This document shows positions 11,128 through 21,666 of a stretch of DNA of 64,000 bases, piece after piece (positions within the stretch are counted from its first letter, which is position 1; every line of letters begins with the position of its first letter). A program made the translations under genes and the position numbers. The notes below the pieces were generated by a model. The model ran no database searches, was not told the DNA's origin, and saw nothing but the letters and a program-made list of their open reading frames with translations. Source of the stretch: Chrysoperla carnea (taxonomy: Eukaryota; Arthropoda; Insecta; Neuroptera; Chrysopidae); assembly GCF_905475395.1 (NCBI RefSeq), contig NC_058341.1, positions 73,715,597 through 73,779,596 of the forward strand. The letters are read 5' to 3'.

Positions 11128-11470
11128 ATTTATGTAAATTGTTTTAATTATAGTTTACATATACTGGAGTAAATCTAAGCAAAAAAAGGCTGTTATATGG
11201 ATTAAAAGTTCGAGCAGCGAAACTTTGGGGTTTTTCTTTTCACATCAAAATAAGTATTTTTTGAAATTTTTTACTTTCCCGGAGTGGTGCAACATGTTTA
11301 AAAAACAAAATGGCGTCAAAAATGAAATTTTTTTCAGAAATTTTATCATTTTTATTTTATATTCGCAAAAGGAGACATCGGTGCATATCCAAATTTGGTA
11401 GGTTTGTAGTCCATGTTAAGAACTACTCCTCATAATTTTTTTGGTGGGGTTTCGTCCCTTCCCCTCCCAG

Positions 11471-11471
<1 letters not shown>
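11128..11471. other. unassigned AT-rich sequence
   Basis: No frame or repeat recognised. It ends in a pyrimidine-rich stretch just before a TA tract. Confidence 0.4.

Positions 11472-11500
<29 letters not shown>
11472..11500. repeat. (TA)n tract
   Basis: Uninterrupted TA dinucleotides abutting the start of element A. Errantiviruses such as 17.6 and 297 are known to prefer ATAT targets, so this may be the insertion site. Confidence 0.9.
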
Positions 11501-11505
<5 letters not shown>

Positions 11506-11802
11506 GGAACCACTGGTTTAAACATCAAGACAGGAAACGGAAGAAATTAGTCATCAATAATACAAAATATCCTCTCCACGAGCAACACATGTCACGTTGC
11601 TTCCAAAATTGATGAATTGCAATAAATTAATATATAAGCAAATCAATTCAATCAATTTTCGTTCAGTCTTTTTCAATATTTTGCATTGTTATAATATCGA
11701 TAATTAATAAAGTTTAATTGTTAATATTTTAATTAATTGTTAATATTTTAATTAATAAAGTTTAATTATTAAAAATATTCAAGTTCATTAATTAGAGTCA
11801 GT

Positions 11803-11945
11803 GCAATCAACATTCTAGTCAAACAAGTTGCCTAACGTCGATAATTAATATTCAAAGATATAGTAATTAATCAACATTCTAGGCAAACAAGTTGCCTAAC
11901 GTCGATAATTAGTATTCAAGAAATAAGTAATTAATCAACAATCGT
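11803..11945 (+). repeat. tandem duplication in the LTR/leader of element A
   Basis: A unit of about 65 bp containing CAACATTCTA, CAAACAAGTTGCCTAACGTC and GATAATTA occurs twice (about 11810-11870 and 11872-11937) with few differences. Just upstream, a TTAATTGTTAATATTTTAA motif is also doubled (about 11715-11755). Such repeats are common in LTR U5/leader regions. Confidence 0.7.
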
Positions 11946-12325
11946 AAGTCAACTTCGTAACTAGATAATATACTAGTAGCCTAGTTATATCAGAAAAGGA
12001 CGTGCCTGCCAATACAAGGATAATTAACCAAGGACCTACATCCAAGGATAAGTTCCCTAATTATTGGTATACAAGTTTCGGAATCGTACTTCAAACGGTT
12101 GACCTGGTGACAGCCCTGCCCAAGCAGTCTAGTTTGGAAACCTAACGACGGGAATCCAACATAAATTGGTGAACAGCGGTGGAATACATCACATTGGAAA
12201 AGGAAAATTTCAACATTCAATGGTTCACAGTAGTGATTTGGTTGTATTTTAACGAAGCAAACCTCCTTTTGGACTGCCTTCCGACTCAACTTCGTTGCGA
12301 GCCTACGAAAAGTAGCCCTTCACTC

Positions 12326-12335
12326 TCAATCGTAA
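12326..12335 (+). promoter_or_regulatory. predicted splice donor in element A leader
   Basis: ATC|GTAAGT lies about 115 bp upstream of the gag ATG. The identical ATCGTAAGT occurs at the same place in element C (41777-41785), and GTAAGT precedes gag in element E. In errantiviruses env is made from a spliced mRNA whose donor lies in the leader, so this is the likely env donor. Confidence 0.5.
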
Positions 12336-12442
12336 GTTTTTATTTTAACATATTTGTGTTCATCCTCAAATCCAAATATTTAAATATCCCTTTAACAATA
12401 TTTTAAATTCATATAAAATATTCAATTTAAATCAAAAACAAA

Positions 12443-13401
12443 ATGTCACGTTCATCTTCTCCTGACGGTCAAAATATTTCAGAAGATGAAATCGACAATC
12501 AAATCGATAGTCATTTAAAATGCCTATTTCATTCTTGTGTAAATTAATCACCCCATTCAATGGTGATCGCGAAGAAGTAGAAAACTTTTTACTCAACGCA
12601 AAACACGCACACGAATTCGCACAGCAAGATCAAATCGTACCTTTATTCGCGTACACTCTTGCCCAAATCTCAAGTTCAGTAAAAAATAAATTGAATTTAT
12701 CTGAAATAACAAATTTCGAAGCATTAAAAATTGCATTGAGGAGATTATTCGTCGATCACACTCACTATACACAATTAATGGAAGATTTAGATACGATAAA
12801 ACAAAAATCTAACGAAACCATTACAGAATATTACACTCGTCTCGACAAATTAACAAGTAGATGTATATCTGCTTTAAAAACGAAAAATGATAATCCGAAT
12901 CTATTATGCGGTAAATTAGCATTTATCAAAGACACTGCATTAAGACGATTTATCTTTCATTCACACCCTGATATTTCACGCGTATTAAGAATTCATACAA
13001 AACTAGATAACTTAAACGAAGCATACAGTATTGCGATATCAGAAGAAAAAGCACTTCAGATGTACAAAAAATCATCTAACAATTCTTCTGAATCAAAATA
13101 CTGTAAAAATTGTAAAACAAAATCTCATAATACAAAAGATTGTCGTTCAAAAAATCGTTCAAACCATCACGACAACAATTCAATTTCAGACAACAATTCA
13201 AAATTCTGTAGATATTGTAAACACAAAGGACATGAAATATCAGAATGTATAAAAAAGAAACAAAGTGACGAAAGACGAAATGCACAAAACCCTCACAATC
13301 CAAAAATAAATCATTTAAACTCAAGAATGTCCGACCTGAGTGTCGTAGAATCGGACAACTCAGCCAAACCGACACAACTAACACTCCAAATGCTAGATTA
13401 A
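12443..13401 (+). pseudogene. gag of element A, one frameshift near its start
   Basis: The ATG at 12443 (MSRSSSPDGQNISEDEIDNQ) runs out of frame in the TTTAAAATG near 12513-12520; the body continues from 12520 to 13401. It has the LCKLITPFNGDREEVENFLL capsid start shared with C, a helical capsid, and two Cys/His knuckles (YCKNCKTKSHNTKDC near 13100 and FCRYCKHKGHEISEC near 13203). Gag packages the RNA in virus-like particles. It overlaps pol, which is in the -1 frame. Confidence 0.8.
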
Positions 13402-13961
13402 AAAAATTAAAATTCTACTCAAACAATTCAAAAAATAAAGAATTTATCTTCCTTATCGATACAGGAGCTAGAGTTTCTTTAGTAAAACATACTAACGTTA
13501 CAAAAGAAACTCCATTCGATCCCAGACACGAAATTACATTAAACGGTATCGGAACATCAGACAACACAGTAAATACGTTAGGTAAAGTTCAATTAACGCT
13601 AACTGCAAACACATCTTTTGAATGTAAACATAATTTTTACTTTGTTGATGCAGGAAAAGTCAATTTAGAATTTGATGGAATAATCGGACACGATTTTCTT
13701 TCAAAATTTAATGCGAACATTAATTATTCAACAAACACTTTAACTTTATCTCACACTACAAGTGAAATAATTATTAAACCTCGTATCCATCAAAACATAC
13801 CAATTAATGTAATCAGTAATTCTACTGGTGTCATAGATAAATCAAAATTAAATCTACCTGAATCGATAATAATATCAGATAACTTCCTTATTGACAAAAA
13901 TACAAAATACTATCCTATTATCAATATTTCTGAACAAGAAATCAAAATACCGATTCCCTAA
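13389..13961 (+). CDS. aspartic protease part of element A pol
   Basis: Pol is read in the -1 frame relative to gag and overlaps its end. The catalytic motif is FLIDTGARVSLV near 13445, with a GIIGHDFLSKFNANINY flap/C-terminal block near 13680. The frame ends in a single TAA at 13959-13961, after which the same frame goes on into RT, so this stop is a nonsense mutation rather than a gene end. Confidence 0.75.
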   Translation, partial: NARLKKLKFYSNNSKNKEFIFLIDTGARVSLVKHTNVTKETPFDPRHEITLNGIGTSDNTVNTLGKVQLTLTANTSFECKHNFYFVDAGKVNLEFDGIIGHDFLSKFNANINYSTNTLTLSHTTSEIIIKPRIHQNIPINVISNSTGVIDKSKLNLPESIIISDNFLIDKNTKYYPIINISEQEIKIPIP

Positions 13962-14883
13962 ATAAATCTAATAGAAATGGAAATAATTCCACAGGAACAA
14001 ATCCTCTCGCTATCCAAAGAAAATAGCTCTAAAATCAATAAGGCCGATCGCCTATCTCTTTTAAATCAAAATCTTCGAACGGATCATTTAAACCGCGAAG
14101 AAAAAGAATCAATTTTACAAATTTGCAAAAATTATAAGGATCTCTTTCATTTGCCTGGTGATCAATTAACTTATACAAAAACTGTACAACATGAAATAAT
14201 CACCACAGATCCGACTCCAATATTCACGAAAACGTATCGATACCCAAAAGTACACGAACAAGAAGTGAATAAACAAATCGAGAAAATGCTCGATCAAGGC
14301 ATCATTCAACCCTCCTCATCTCCATACTCTAGTCCAATCTGGATCGTTCCTAAGAAACAGGACGCTTCAAAAGAAAAGAAATGGAGATTAGTTGTCGATT
14401 ATCGAAAGTTGAATGACGTAACTATCTCTGATCCATACCCGATCCCCAATATCGAAGAAATCCTCGATCAACTAGGCCAATCAGTCTACTTTACGACGAT
14501 TGATCTCTGTCAAGGATTTCATCAGATCAAAATGGCTGAAAAGGACAAAGATAAGACTGGCTTCACCATTCCCTCGGGAAAATCTGCGGGCCACTATTCT
14601 TTTAATCGTATGCCATTCGGATTAAAGAATGCTCCTGGAACCTTCCAAAGGTTAATGAATACCGTGCTTAGCGGACTTCAGGGCATCAAATGTTTCGTAT
14701 ATCTCGACGATATTGTGGTCTACGGGACTTCATTAGAAGATCATAACGAAAAATTGTGTTTAGTATTTGATAAATTACGCGAACATAATTTAAAACTTCA
14801 GCCAGACAAGTGCGAATTTCTTCGAAAAGAAGTAGCGTATCTTGGGCATATTATTACAAACGCCGGAGTCCGTCCCAATAGCG
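13962..14883 (+). pseudogene. reverse transcriptase of element A, 3' truncated
   Basis: Same frame as the protease. RT blocks are clear: SSPYSSPIWIVPKKQD, WRLVVDYRKLNDVT, FTTIDLCQGFHQI, FNRMPFGLKNAPGTFQRLMN, the catalytic VYLDDIVVYG (14698) and KCEFLRKEVAYLGHII. Reading stops being coding at 14883 where TA repeats start. The catalytic core is intact in sequence, but RNase H and integrase are lost. Confidence 0.85.
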
Positions 14884-15098
14884 ATATATATATATATATA
14901 TATTACATCGAGGTTTTCTTGATGAAAACGTTGAAAATTTTTAAAATTTTTATTTGTTAGGCTATTTATTGTAACGTTGTTATTGGTTATGCTGTGTATT
15001 GGTCTGCTGAGTGCATCGGCATTTGAATTAACTTTTCCCGGCTTGTATATTATATATATATATATATATATATATGTATACATACATATGGTAAAACA

Positions 15099-15142
<44 letters not shown>

Positions 15143-15161
15143 TGTTTTACCATATGTATGT

Positions 15162-15239
<78 letters not shown>

Positions 15240-15379
15240 CATCGAGGTTTTCTTGATGAAAACGTTGAAAATTTTTAAAATTTTTATTTGTTAGGCTATT
15301 TATTGTAACGTTGTTATTGGTTATGCTGTGTATTGGTCTGCTGAGTGCATCGGCATTTGAATTAACTTTTCCCGGCTTG

Positions 15380-15442
<63 letters not shown>
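14884..15442. repeat. TA-tract complex with two direct 150-bp copies and a central palindrome
   Basis: Long (TA)n tracts enclose two direct copies of a 150-bp segment (14903-15052 and 15237-15386). Read on the minus strand each encodes the end of a Gypsy RNase H ([17 protein letters not shown]). Between them 15076-15100 and 15141-15165 are perfect 25-bp reverse complements around (AT)20. A related sequence (CATACATATGGTAAAACAGT) recurs at 21720-21739, beyond the far side of element B. Confidence 0.9.
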
Positions 15443-15446
<4 letters not shown>

Positions 15447-15714
15447 AATTATTATCACTTCCATAGTGATATAATTGTTTACTTTTGTTTCAATTGACAT
15501 ACCTGAACTAAAGATTTTTATAATTTATATTGTGTTAGAATCATAAACGTTTATTAGTGGACATTCTATTAAATAACGTTGTAATTTAATTTATTCCTTT
15601 CAGGTATGTTTTTGTTTGTAAATTTAGTGTAATTCCTTTATATAATTTTGTCAATTTATTCCTTTCAGGATTAAATACAATCTCGTTATTTATTCAATAA
15701 ATTAATAACTTACA
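15443..15714 (+). repeat. 5' LTR of element B
   Basis: 272 bp, TG...CA. A short inverted repeat (ATCACT...AGTGAT) sits at its start, a TATAATTTATA at 15519-15529, and AATAAA at 15696-15701 near the end. TTATTCCTTTCAGG occurs twice (about 15591 and 15657). The stretch 15579-15592 is the reverse complement of the sequence spanning the LTR end (15714-15727). Confidence 0.95.
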
Positions 15715-15727
15715 AATTAAATTACAA
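15579..15727 (+). promoter_or_regulatory. possible self-priming complementarity of element B
   Basis: Just after the LTR, 15715-15727 reads AATTAAATTACAA. Its exact reverse complement, TTGTAATTTAATT, lies inside the LTR at 15579-15591, and the match extends one more base into the LTR end. No tRNA-type site (TGG...) is present. In Tf1/sushi elements the 5' end of the RNA folds onto such a site to prime cDNA; transcription starting near 15579 would make this possible here. The complementarity is read directly; its use is inference. Confidence 0.4.
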
Positions 15728-15736
15728 TCATTTAAG

Positions 15737-16889
15737 ATGGAAAAATTGTTTGTCCACTTAATAAGAAGAAGCGATGAATATTTTGAATTAGCTGGACTAT
15801 CCGAAGAGAAGCGGTTATGGTTTAGCTTACCAGATGAACATAAAAATTTATATGAACATAAGGTATTATCATCAAAAACCACCATTAAAAGTGCAATTGC
15901 TGCTATTAAACCGATTAATGGTTTCCGAAAAATTGGCATTAAATTAGATGAGGATTTGAAAAAAGAATATTTTGATGAAGATGGAAACCTTAGCTACAAA
16001 AACTATCCGTTACAGGAATCTGTAGTTTTTTTTGATGTGAGTGAAAAACTCCAAGAAGAAAATTTTTTAATTAAAAGAATCAAGGAATTAGAATTAAAAT
16101 TAAATGACAAAGATGAGATAAAATTGCAAAATATAGAAAAGAAGTTTGTTCTTGATAAATATGACAAAACACAAAACCCTTCTGAGTGGTTTTCTAAATT
16201 TGAAAGTGAATGTGACCGAAATAAAATAAAAAGTGGTACCCAGATGATTGAAGCTTTACGATTTTTTGTCGCTGGATCGGCCAAACACTGGTATGAAGGA
16301 AATTTGAAAAAAATTTGGTCTAACTAATTGGTCTGAATGGCGAAATTCATTTTTTTCCATTTTTATTGACAAAGGTTGGATAGCTGTCAGAAAAGCATAT
16401 ACCTATAAATACTTAGGCGGCTCATTGATCGATTACGCTTTAACAAAAGAAAATTTATGTTTAGAAGTAGAAAGTGATAGTACTATGAGTTCCAGAATAA
16501 ACTTGATTGTAATGGGTTTACCATCTCAAGTTCAAGATGAGCTAGATCGCGAAGACATTAACACTATAAAAAAATTATACAATGAACTCCGAAAGCTAGA
16601 TGGTCAATATAATAAACGTTCGAAAGAAAATAAACCATATGATAATCGGCATGAAAAAACAAAATTAGGAGAATCGACTAAAAAGAAACAAATTGATATA
16701 CCCTTGAAAAAACCATGCTACATGTGTGAAGCTCTTGGTTGGAAAAATCGATTTCATCCCTCTAACGAATGCCGAAATAAAATACTGTACGCTCAGAAAA
16801 AAGAATCTAATTTAATTGAAACGAAATCTGATTCAGAAAATGAGGCTGAAATGATGAAAATGGAAATTGACCGAAATTCTTTAAACTAG
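15737..16889 (+). CDS. gag of element B, with an A7 frameshift
   Basis: Starts at ATG 15737 (MEKLFVHLIRRSDEYFELAG), the first ATG after the LTR. A capsid block NPSEWFSKFESECDRNKI and FFVAGSAKHWYEGN lies near 16180-16300. The frame is then broken by an A7 run at 16307-16313; the continuation (NWSEWRNSFFSIFI onward) is one frame over and runs to the TAG at 16887-16889. It includes a CX2CX9HX4C knuckle (CYMCEALGWKNRFHPSNEC). Gag coats the RNA. The break may be a mutation or a homopolymer sequencing error. Confidence 0.85.
16880..16889 (+). promoter_or_regulatory. gag/pol -1 ribosomal frameshift site of element B (T TTA AAC TAG)
   Basis: The last two gag codons are TTA AAC, preceded by T, giving the heptamer T TTA AAC in the correct phase for a -1 slip; the gag stop TAG follows at once. 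A -1 slip reads on as LESPDNLIPLIHVNVIIDD into the protease. UUUAAAC is one of the best-known eukaryotic -1 slippery heptamers. I see no strong stem-loop just downstream by eye. Confidence 0.7.
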
Positions 16890-19800
16890 AGAGCCCGGAT
16901 AATTTGATTCCATTAATTCATGTAAACGTAATTATTGATGATAAAATGAAAATAAAAGCAGTGTATGACTCAGGATCTAACGTGAGTCTAATTAATCAAA
17001 GAGTTGTAGATGTATTAAAAACAAGTTTGTTAAAGCATAACACTGCATTCAAGACAATTAATGGTTTCAATTTTAGTTCGGCCCGGGCAAACATAAAGCT
17101 TAAAATTGGAAATATTACAAACAATTTGAATACTTTTGTAGTTAAAAATTCAGAATTTTCTTATGACCTGTTACTAGGTTTAGATGCTATTAAAAAATTT
17201 AAACTAATTCAAGACGAGAATTTAAACATATACCAAAAACCTAAAAATGATGAGATGCTCCAAATAAGAAGTAATCAAAATCAGAAGAAATCTTGTGAAA
17301 TTTCTAACAAAATAATTACAAATGAAAATAAAGAAGATAAAGAAAATGTAAAGAAAGAAGATAATATAGATGTAAAGAAAGAAGATAATAAAGATGTCAA
17401 TAAAGAAGATAATAGAGATATAAAGAGAGAAGATAATAGAGATGTAAAGAAAGAAGATAATAAAGATGTTAAAAATTTTAATAAAGAAGGTAAAATCAAT
17501 GAAAATGAAAAAGAAGAGAAAAACACTGAAAATATTAGAATTTACCATCAAGAAGAAACTAATGAAAATCAGTTCAAACCTAAATTAGATCACATAGATG
17601 GATATGAAAAAAAAGTAGAACTTTTAAATATTATTGAAAATCACAAGAAAATTTTTGCCAAAAATAAATTTGATGTCGGTAAAGTAAAGTCTAGAGAGGC
17701 CGAAATAAAGTTAATGAGAGATGAATATGTTACGGCCCGCCCTTATAAATGTTCTATACCAGATGAACGTGAAATCAAAGATCAAGTACAGAAGTTACTA
17801 GCATCCGATCTAATAGAGGAATCTGATTCACCGTTCGCATCACCGGTAACACTCGCATATAAAAAAGAAGATGGAAGAAAATCAAGGCTTTGCATCGATT
17901 TTAGAAACTTAAATAAAATAACTATCCCAGAGTGCTACCCATTTCCAACAATAAATGATATAACGGAAAAAGTTTCGAAATGTAAATACTTTACTGTTGT
18001 TGATATAAACTCCGCTTTTTGGTGTATTAGGTTAAAAGAAAAGGACCGTGAGAAAACTTCTTTCGTTACAAAGTACGGGAAATTTATGTTCAAAGTATTA
18101 CCTTTTGGATTGAAAAATGCTCCTGCAATCTTTCAACGCATACTTTCAAATATTATAAGACGAAATAACCTAGATGAGTTTTGCGTCAACTACATGGATG
18201 ACTGTCTTATTTTCTCACGCAATTGGAAAGATCACATGCAACATATCTCAAGATTTCTTGAAGTAATAGGAGAAGAAGGATTTAAATTAAAGCTCGAAAA
18301 GTGTAAATTTGCAGCCCAATCGGTTAAGTATCTTGGCCATTACATTGAAGAAAATAAAATATCACCAGCACAAGAAAATTTAAAGGCAATAAAAAAATTT
18401 GAAAAGACCTACAGATAAATCTGGGGTTCGAAGTGTTCTAGGAACAATAAATTACTTTATAAAATATATCGATCATAGTGCTCAAAAATTTGAGCCCCTT
18501 CACAGATTGCTGAAAAAAAATACTGAATTTATTTGGACGGAAGAATGTGAACGCAGCTTCTCCATGATCAAAGAATATCTGTGTTCCCGTCCAATTTTAT
18601 CAATTTATGATGTCGAAAAAGATGTTTACATTGACACAGACGCTAGTCAAAAAGGACTTGGAGCGACTTTGAGGCAACCACAGTCAGATGGTCTATTACA
18701 CCCTGTAGCTTATTTTTCTAGAAAACTGTCAGAAAGAGAAAAGAAAATGGAAACGATTCATTTAGAATGCAAGGCGATAAAAGAAGCCATTAAATACTGG
18801 AAATACTATCTTATTGGACGAAAGTTTTTCGTTTGTAGTGACCATAAACCATTGGAAAATTTAAGAACAAAGTCACGAACTGATGAGATTCTTGGCGATC
18901 TGGTCCACTACTTGTCACAATTTAATTTCCAGATAATATATAAAAAAGGAAAAGAAAATATTATCGCTGATTTACTATCACGGCAACCAGTTTTAGAATA
19001 TTTCGAAAATGAAGATGTCATTCAAGTGGTCAATTTAATAGAATTGTCTGAAATAAAGAGGGATCAATATGAAAATCAAAGAGAACTTACAACTGCAAAG
19101 GGAACTGAGCGTAGACACGATATTATATTTAAGATGTTAAAAGGAAGAAAGCGGATTTTTGTATCGAAAAAGTTAGGCCTTGAAATAATTAACAAGTTGC
19201 ACAATCACTATGGTCACATTGGTGTTGCGCAAATGAGAAACAAAATACGACAACACTACTATTTCAAAAATTTAGATAAACTTATCATTGACTTTTGTAA
19301 AGGCTGTGTGACATGTAGGCAAAGTAAAACTCGCCGAGGAAGATTGATTGGAAAATTGTCAAGAATTGGACCTGCAACAGAACCCTATGAAATATTGTCC
19401 ATAGATACAGTGGGTGGTTTTGCCGGAAATAAGTCTATAAAGAAATTTATGCACATACTAGTGGATCATTTTAGCAGGTATGCTTGGATTTCTACTACAA
19501 AAAGCCAATGCGCAAAAGATTTTATAAATCTTATACATCCGATCGCTAAAAATAATAAAATAAAGTTGATTCTTGCCGATCAATATACTGGACTAAATTC
19601 CGTAGAACTCAAAAATTACCTAAATAGAAGAGGTATCCAACTTGTTTTTACAAGCATAGATTGTGCAAGTTCAAATGGTCTCAACGAACGTTTAAATCAA
19701 ACTCTAGTTAATAGAATTAGGTGTAAAATTATTGATGGAGATAAACGAGCATGGCCTACGATTGCTGCTGAATGTGTTGAAAATTATAACTCAACGATTC

Positions 19801-20195
19801 ATAGCTCTACTAACTATGAGCCACAATATCTGCTCCTAGGCAAGAAATCAAACATTTCGCCAATATATGAACCACCTAGTGATTTAGCTGAAGACCGCCA
19901 GCAAGCTTTCATTAATTCATCCAGAAGTTTTATGGAAAATAAAAAAAGAGTTGACAAAAATCGAACAACTTTTCAATTTGAAATTGGAGATCTTGTGTAC
20001 GTAGAGAATGGGAACAAATTAAATCGCAATAAAATGGACAAAGTTCGCCTTGGGCCTTTTAAAATATTAAGCCGGATTTCATCTTCGTTTTATGAAGTTG
20101 ATTGTGGCAAGAAAAGAAGTGAATCAAATTATTTTCATAGCAGTAAGCTGTCACCTTTTACTTCGCAAAAAATGACTTCGGGGGGGAAGGTGTAA
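16887..20195 (+). CDS. pol of element B (PR-RT-RH-IN), with an A7 frameshift
   Basis: Entered by -1 frameshift. Protease VYDSGSNVSLI near 16962 (DSG, as in some Gypsy families) and LLLGLDAIKKF; a Lys/Glu/Asp repeat linker (17340-17480); RT with SPFASPVTLAYKKEDG, KSRLCIDFRNLNKITIPECY, catalytic NYMDDCLIF (18187); RNase H with DTDASQKGLGATLR; integrase HHCC (HYGHIGVAQ to CVTCRQSK) and catalytic D, D, E in LSIDTVGG (about 19398), LADQYTGLNS (about 19574) and NGLNERLNQTL (about 19675). The frame breaks at an A7 run, 18391-18397; the inverted copy downstream has six. The stop lies 5 bp inside the 3' LTR and the last codons are the polypurine tract. Confidence 0.9.
17340..17480 (+). repeat. degenerate 24-bp coding repeat in element B pol
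   Basis: About six units of KKEDNxDV (for example VKKEDNIDVKKEDNKDV) sit between protease and RT. A charged, probably unfolded spacer. Unit number is likely to vary between copies. Confidence 0.85.
20180..20190 (+). promoter_or_regulatory. polypurine tract of element B
   Basis: GGGGGGGAAGG directly precedes the 3' LTR TGTAAATT. It is the expected plus-strand priming site and fixes the LTR start. Confidence 0.85.
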
Positions 20196-20462
20196 ATTAT
20201 TATCACTTCCATAGTGATATAATTGTTTACTTTTGTTTCAATTGACATACCTGAACTAAAGATTTTTATAATTTATATTGTGTTAGAATCATAAACGTTT
20301 ATTAGTGGACATTCTATTAAATAACGTTGTAATTTAATTTATTCCTTTCAGGTATGTTTTTGTTTGTAAATTTAGTGTAATTCCTTTATATAATTTTGTC
20401 AATTTATTCCTTTCAGGATTAAATACAATCTCGTTATTTATTCAATAAATTAATAACTTACA
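20191..20462 (+). repeat. 3' LTR of element B
   Basis: Reads identical to the 5' LTR over 272 bp. It ends exactly at TTACA, and the next base begins the inverted pol copy. Confidence 0.95.
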
Positions 20463-21666
20463 CGAAAAACTTTCGTCCAATAAGATAGTATTTCCAGTAT
20501 TTAATGGCTTCTTTTATCGCCTTGCATTCTAAATGAATCGTTTCCATTTTCTTTTCTCTTTCTGACAGTTTTCTAGAAAAATAAGCTACAGGGTGTAATA
20601 GACCATCTGACTGTGGTTGCCTCAAAGTCGCTCCAAGTCCTTTTTGACTAGCGTCTGTGTCAATGTAAACATCTTTTTCGACATCATAAATTGATAAAAT
20701 TGGACGGGAACACAGATATTCTTTGATCATGGAGAAGCTGCGTTCACATTCTTCCGTCCAAATAAATTCAGTATTTTTTTTCAGCAATCTGTGAAGGGGC
20801 TCAAATTTTTGAGCACTATGATCGATATATTTTATAAAGTAATTTATTGTTCCTAGAACACTTCGAACCCCAGATTTATCTGTAGGTCTTTTCAAATTTT
20901 TTATTGCCTTTAAATTTTCTTGTGCTGGTGATATTTTATTTTCTTCAATGTAATGGCCAAGATACTTAACCGATTGGGCTGCAAATTTACACTTTTCGAG
21001 CTTTAATTTAAATCCTTCTTCTCCTATTACTTCAAGAAATCTTGAGATATGTTGCATGTGATCTTTCCAATTGCGTGAGAAAATAAGACAGTCATCCATG
21101 TAGTTGACGCAAAACTCATCTAGGTTATTTCGTCTTATAATATTTGAAAGTATGCGTTGAAAGATTGCAGGAGCATTTTTCAATCCAAAAGGTAATACTT
21201 TGAACATAAATTTCCCGTACTTTGTAACGAAAGAAGTTTTCTCACGGTCCTTTTCTTTTAACCTAATACACCAAAAAGCGGAGTTTATATCAACAACAGT
21301 AAAGTATTTACATTTCGAAACTTTTTCCGTTATATCATTTATTGTTGGAAATGGGTAGCACTCTGGGATAGTTATTTTATTTAAGTTTCTAAAATCGATG
21401 CAAAGCCTTGATTTTCTTCCATCTTCTTTTTTATATGCGAGTGTTACCGGTGATGCGAACGGTGAATCAGATTCCTCTATTAGATCGGATGCTAGTAACT
21501 TCTGTACTTGATCTTTGATTTCACGTTCATCTGGTATAGAACATTTATAAGGGCGGGCCGTAACATATTCATCTCTCATTAACTTTATTTCGGCCTCTCT
21601 AGACTTTACTTTACCGACATCAAATTTATTTTTGGCAAAAATTTTCTTGTGATTTTCAATAATATT
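20463..21666 (-). mobile_element. inverted partial copy of element B pol joined to the 3' LTR end
   Basis: The minus strand repeats element B positions 17627-18831 (RT and the start of RNase H), with no amino-acid difference that I can find. The one nucleotide difference I found is a T6 run at 20897-20902 where the sense copy has A7, so this copy is open across the site where the sense copy is frameshifted. It begins at the very last base of the LTR. That is what integrase joining of an LTR end into another B cDNA, or into the element itself, would give. Confidence 0.9.

Larger units (their letters stand above)
11501..14883 (+). mobile_element. Gypsy element A (errantivirus-like), truncated in RT
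   Basis: 5' LTR/leader region, gag, protease and RT are present in order. The element stops inside pol at about 14883, where sequence passes straight into (TA)n; RNase H, integrase, env and 3' LTR are missing. Gag is closely related to that of elements C and the leader shares the GACCTGGTGACAGC and AATCCAACATAAA blocks with C. The 5' LTR boundary is not clear. Confidence 0.8.
15443..20462 (+). mobile_element. Gypsy element B, complete with identical LTRs
   Basis: Two 272-bp LTRs (TGTAAATT...TTACA) that I read as identical frame gag, protease, RT, RNase H and integrase; there is no env. Identical LTRs mean recent insertion. A polypurine tract (GGGGGGGAAGG) abuts the 3' LTR. No TGG-type primer-binding site follows the 5' LTR. 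The left flank is (TA)n, but the right flank is an inverted copy of the element's own pol, so no target-site duplication can be seen. Confidence 0.93.

Noticed and set aside
14977..15294. Long Tyr-Ile repeat frames (also at 40730-41030, 43366-43455, 56430-56540)
   Set aside because: They are only translations of TA dinucleotide tracts.
16307..16313. A7 run as a programmed -1 slippery site
   Set aside because: The shift needed is +1, not -1, and the equivalent pol site has six A in the inverted copy, so a homopolymer gain is simpler.
17340..17480. Regular repeat considered as a CRISPR-like array
   Set aside because: Units are contiguous, coding and without spacers; the genome is eukaryotic.
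17222..17551. Phe/Ile/Ser-rich minus-strand frames
   Set aside because: Antisense of the KKEDNxDV repeat in element B pol.
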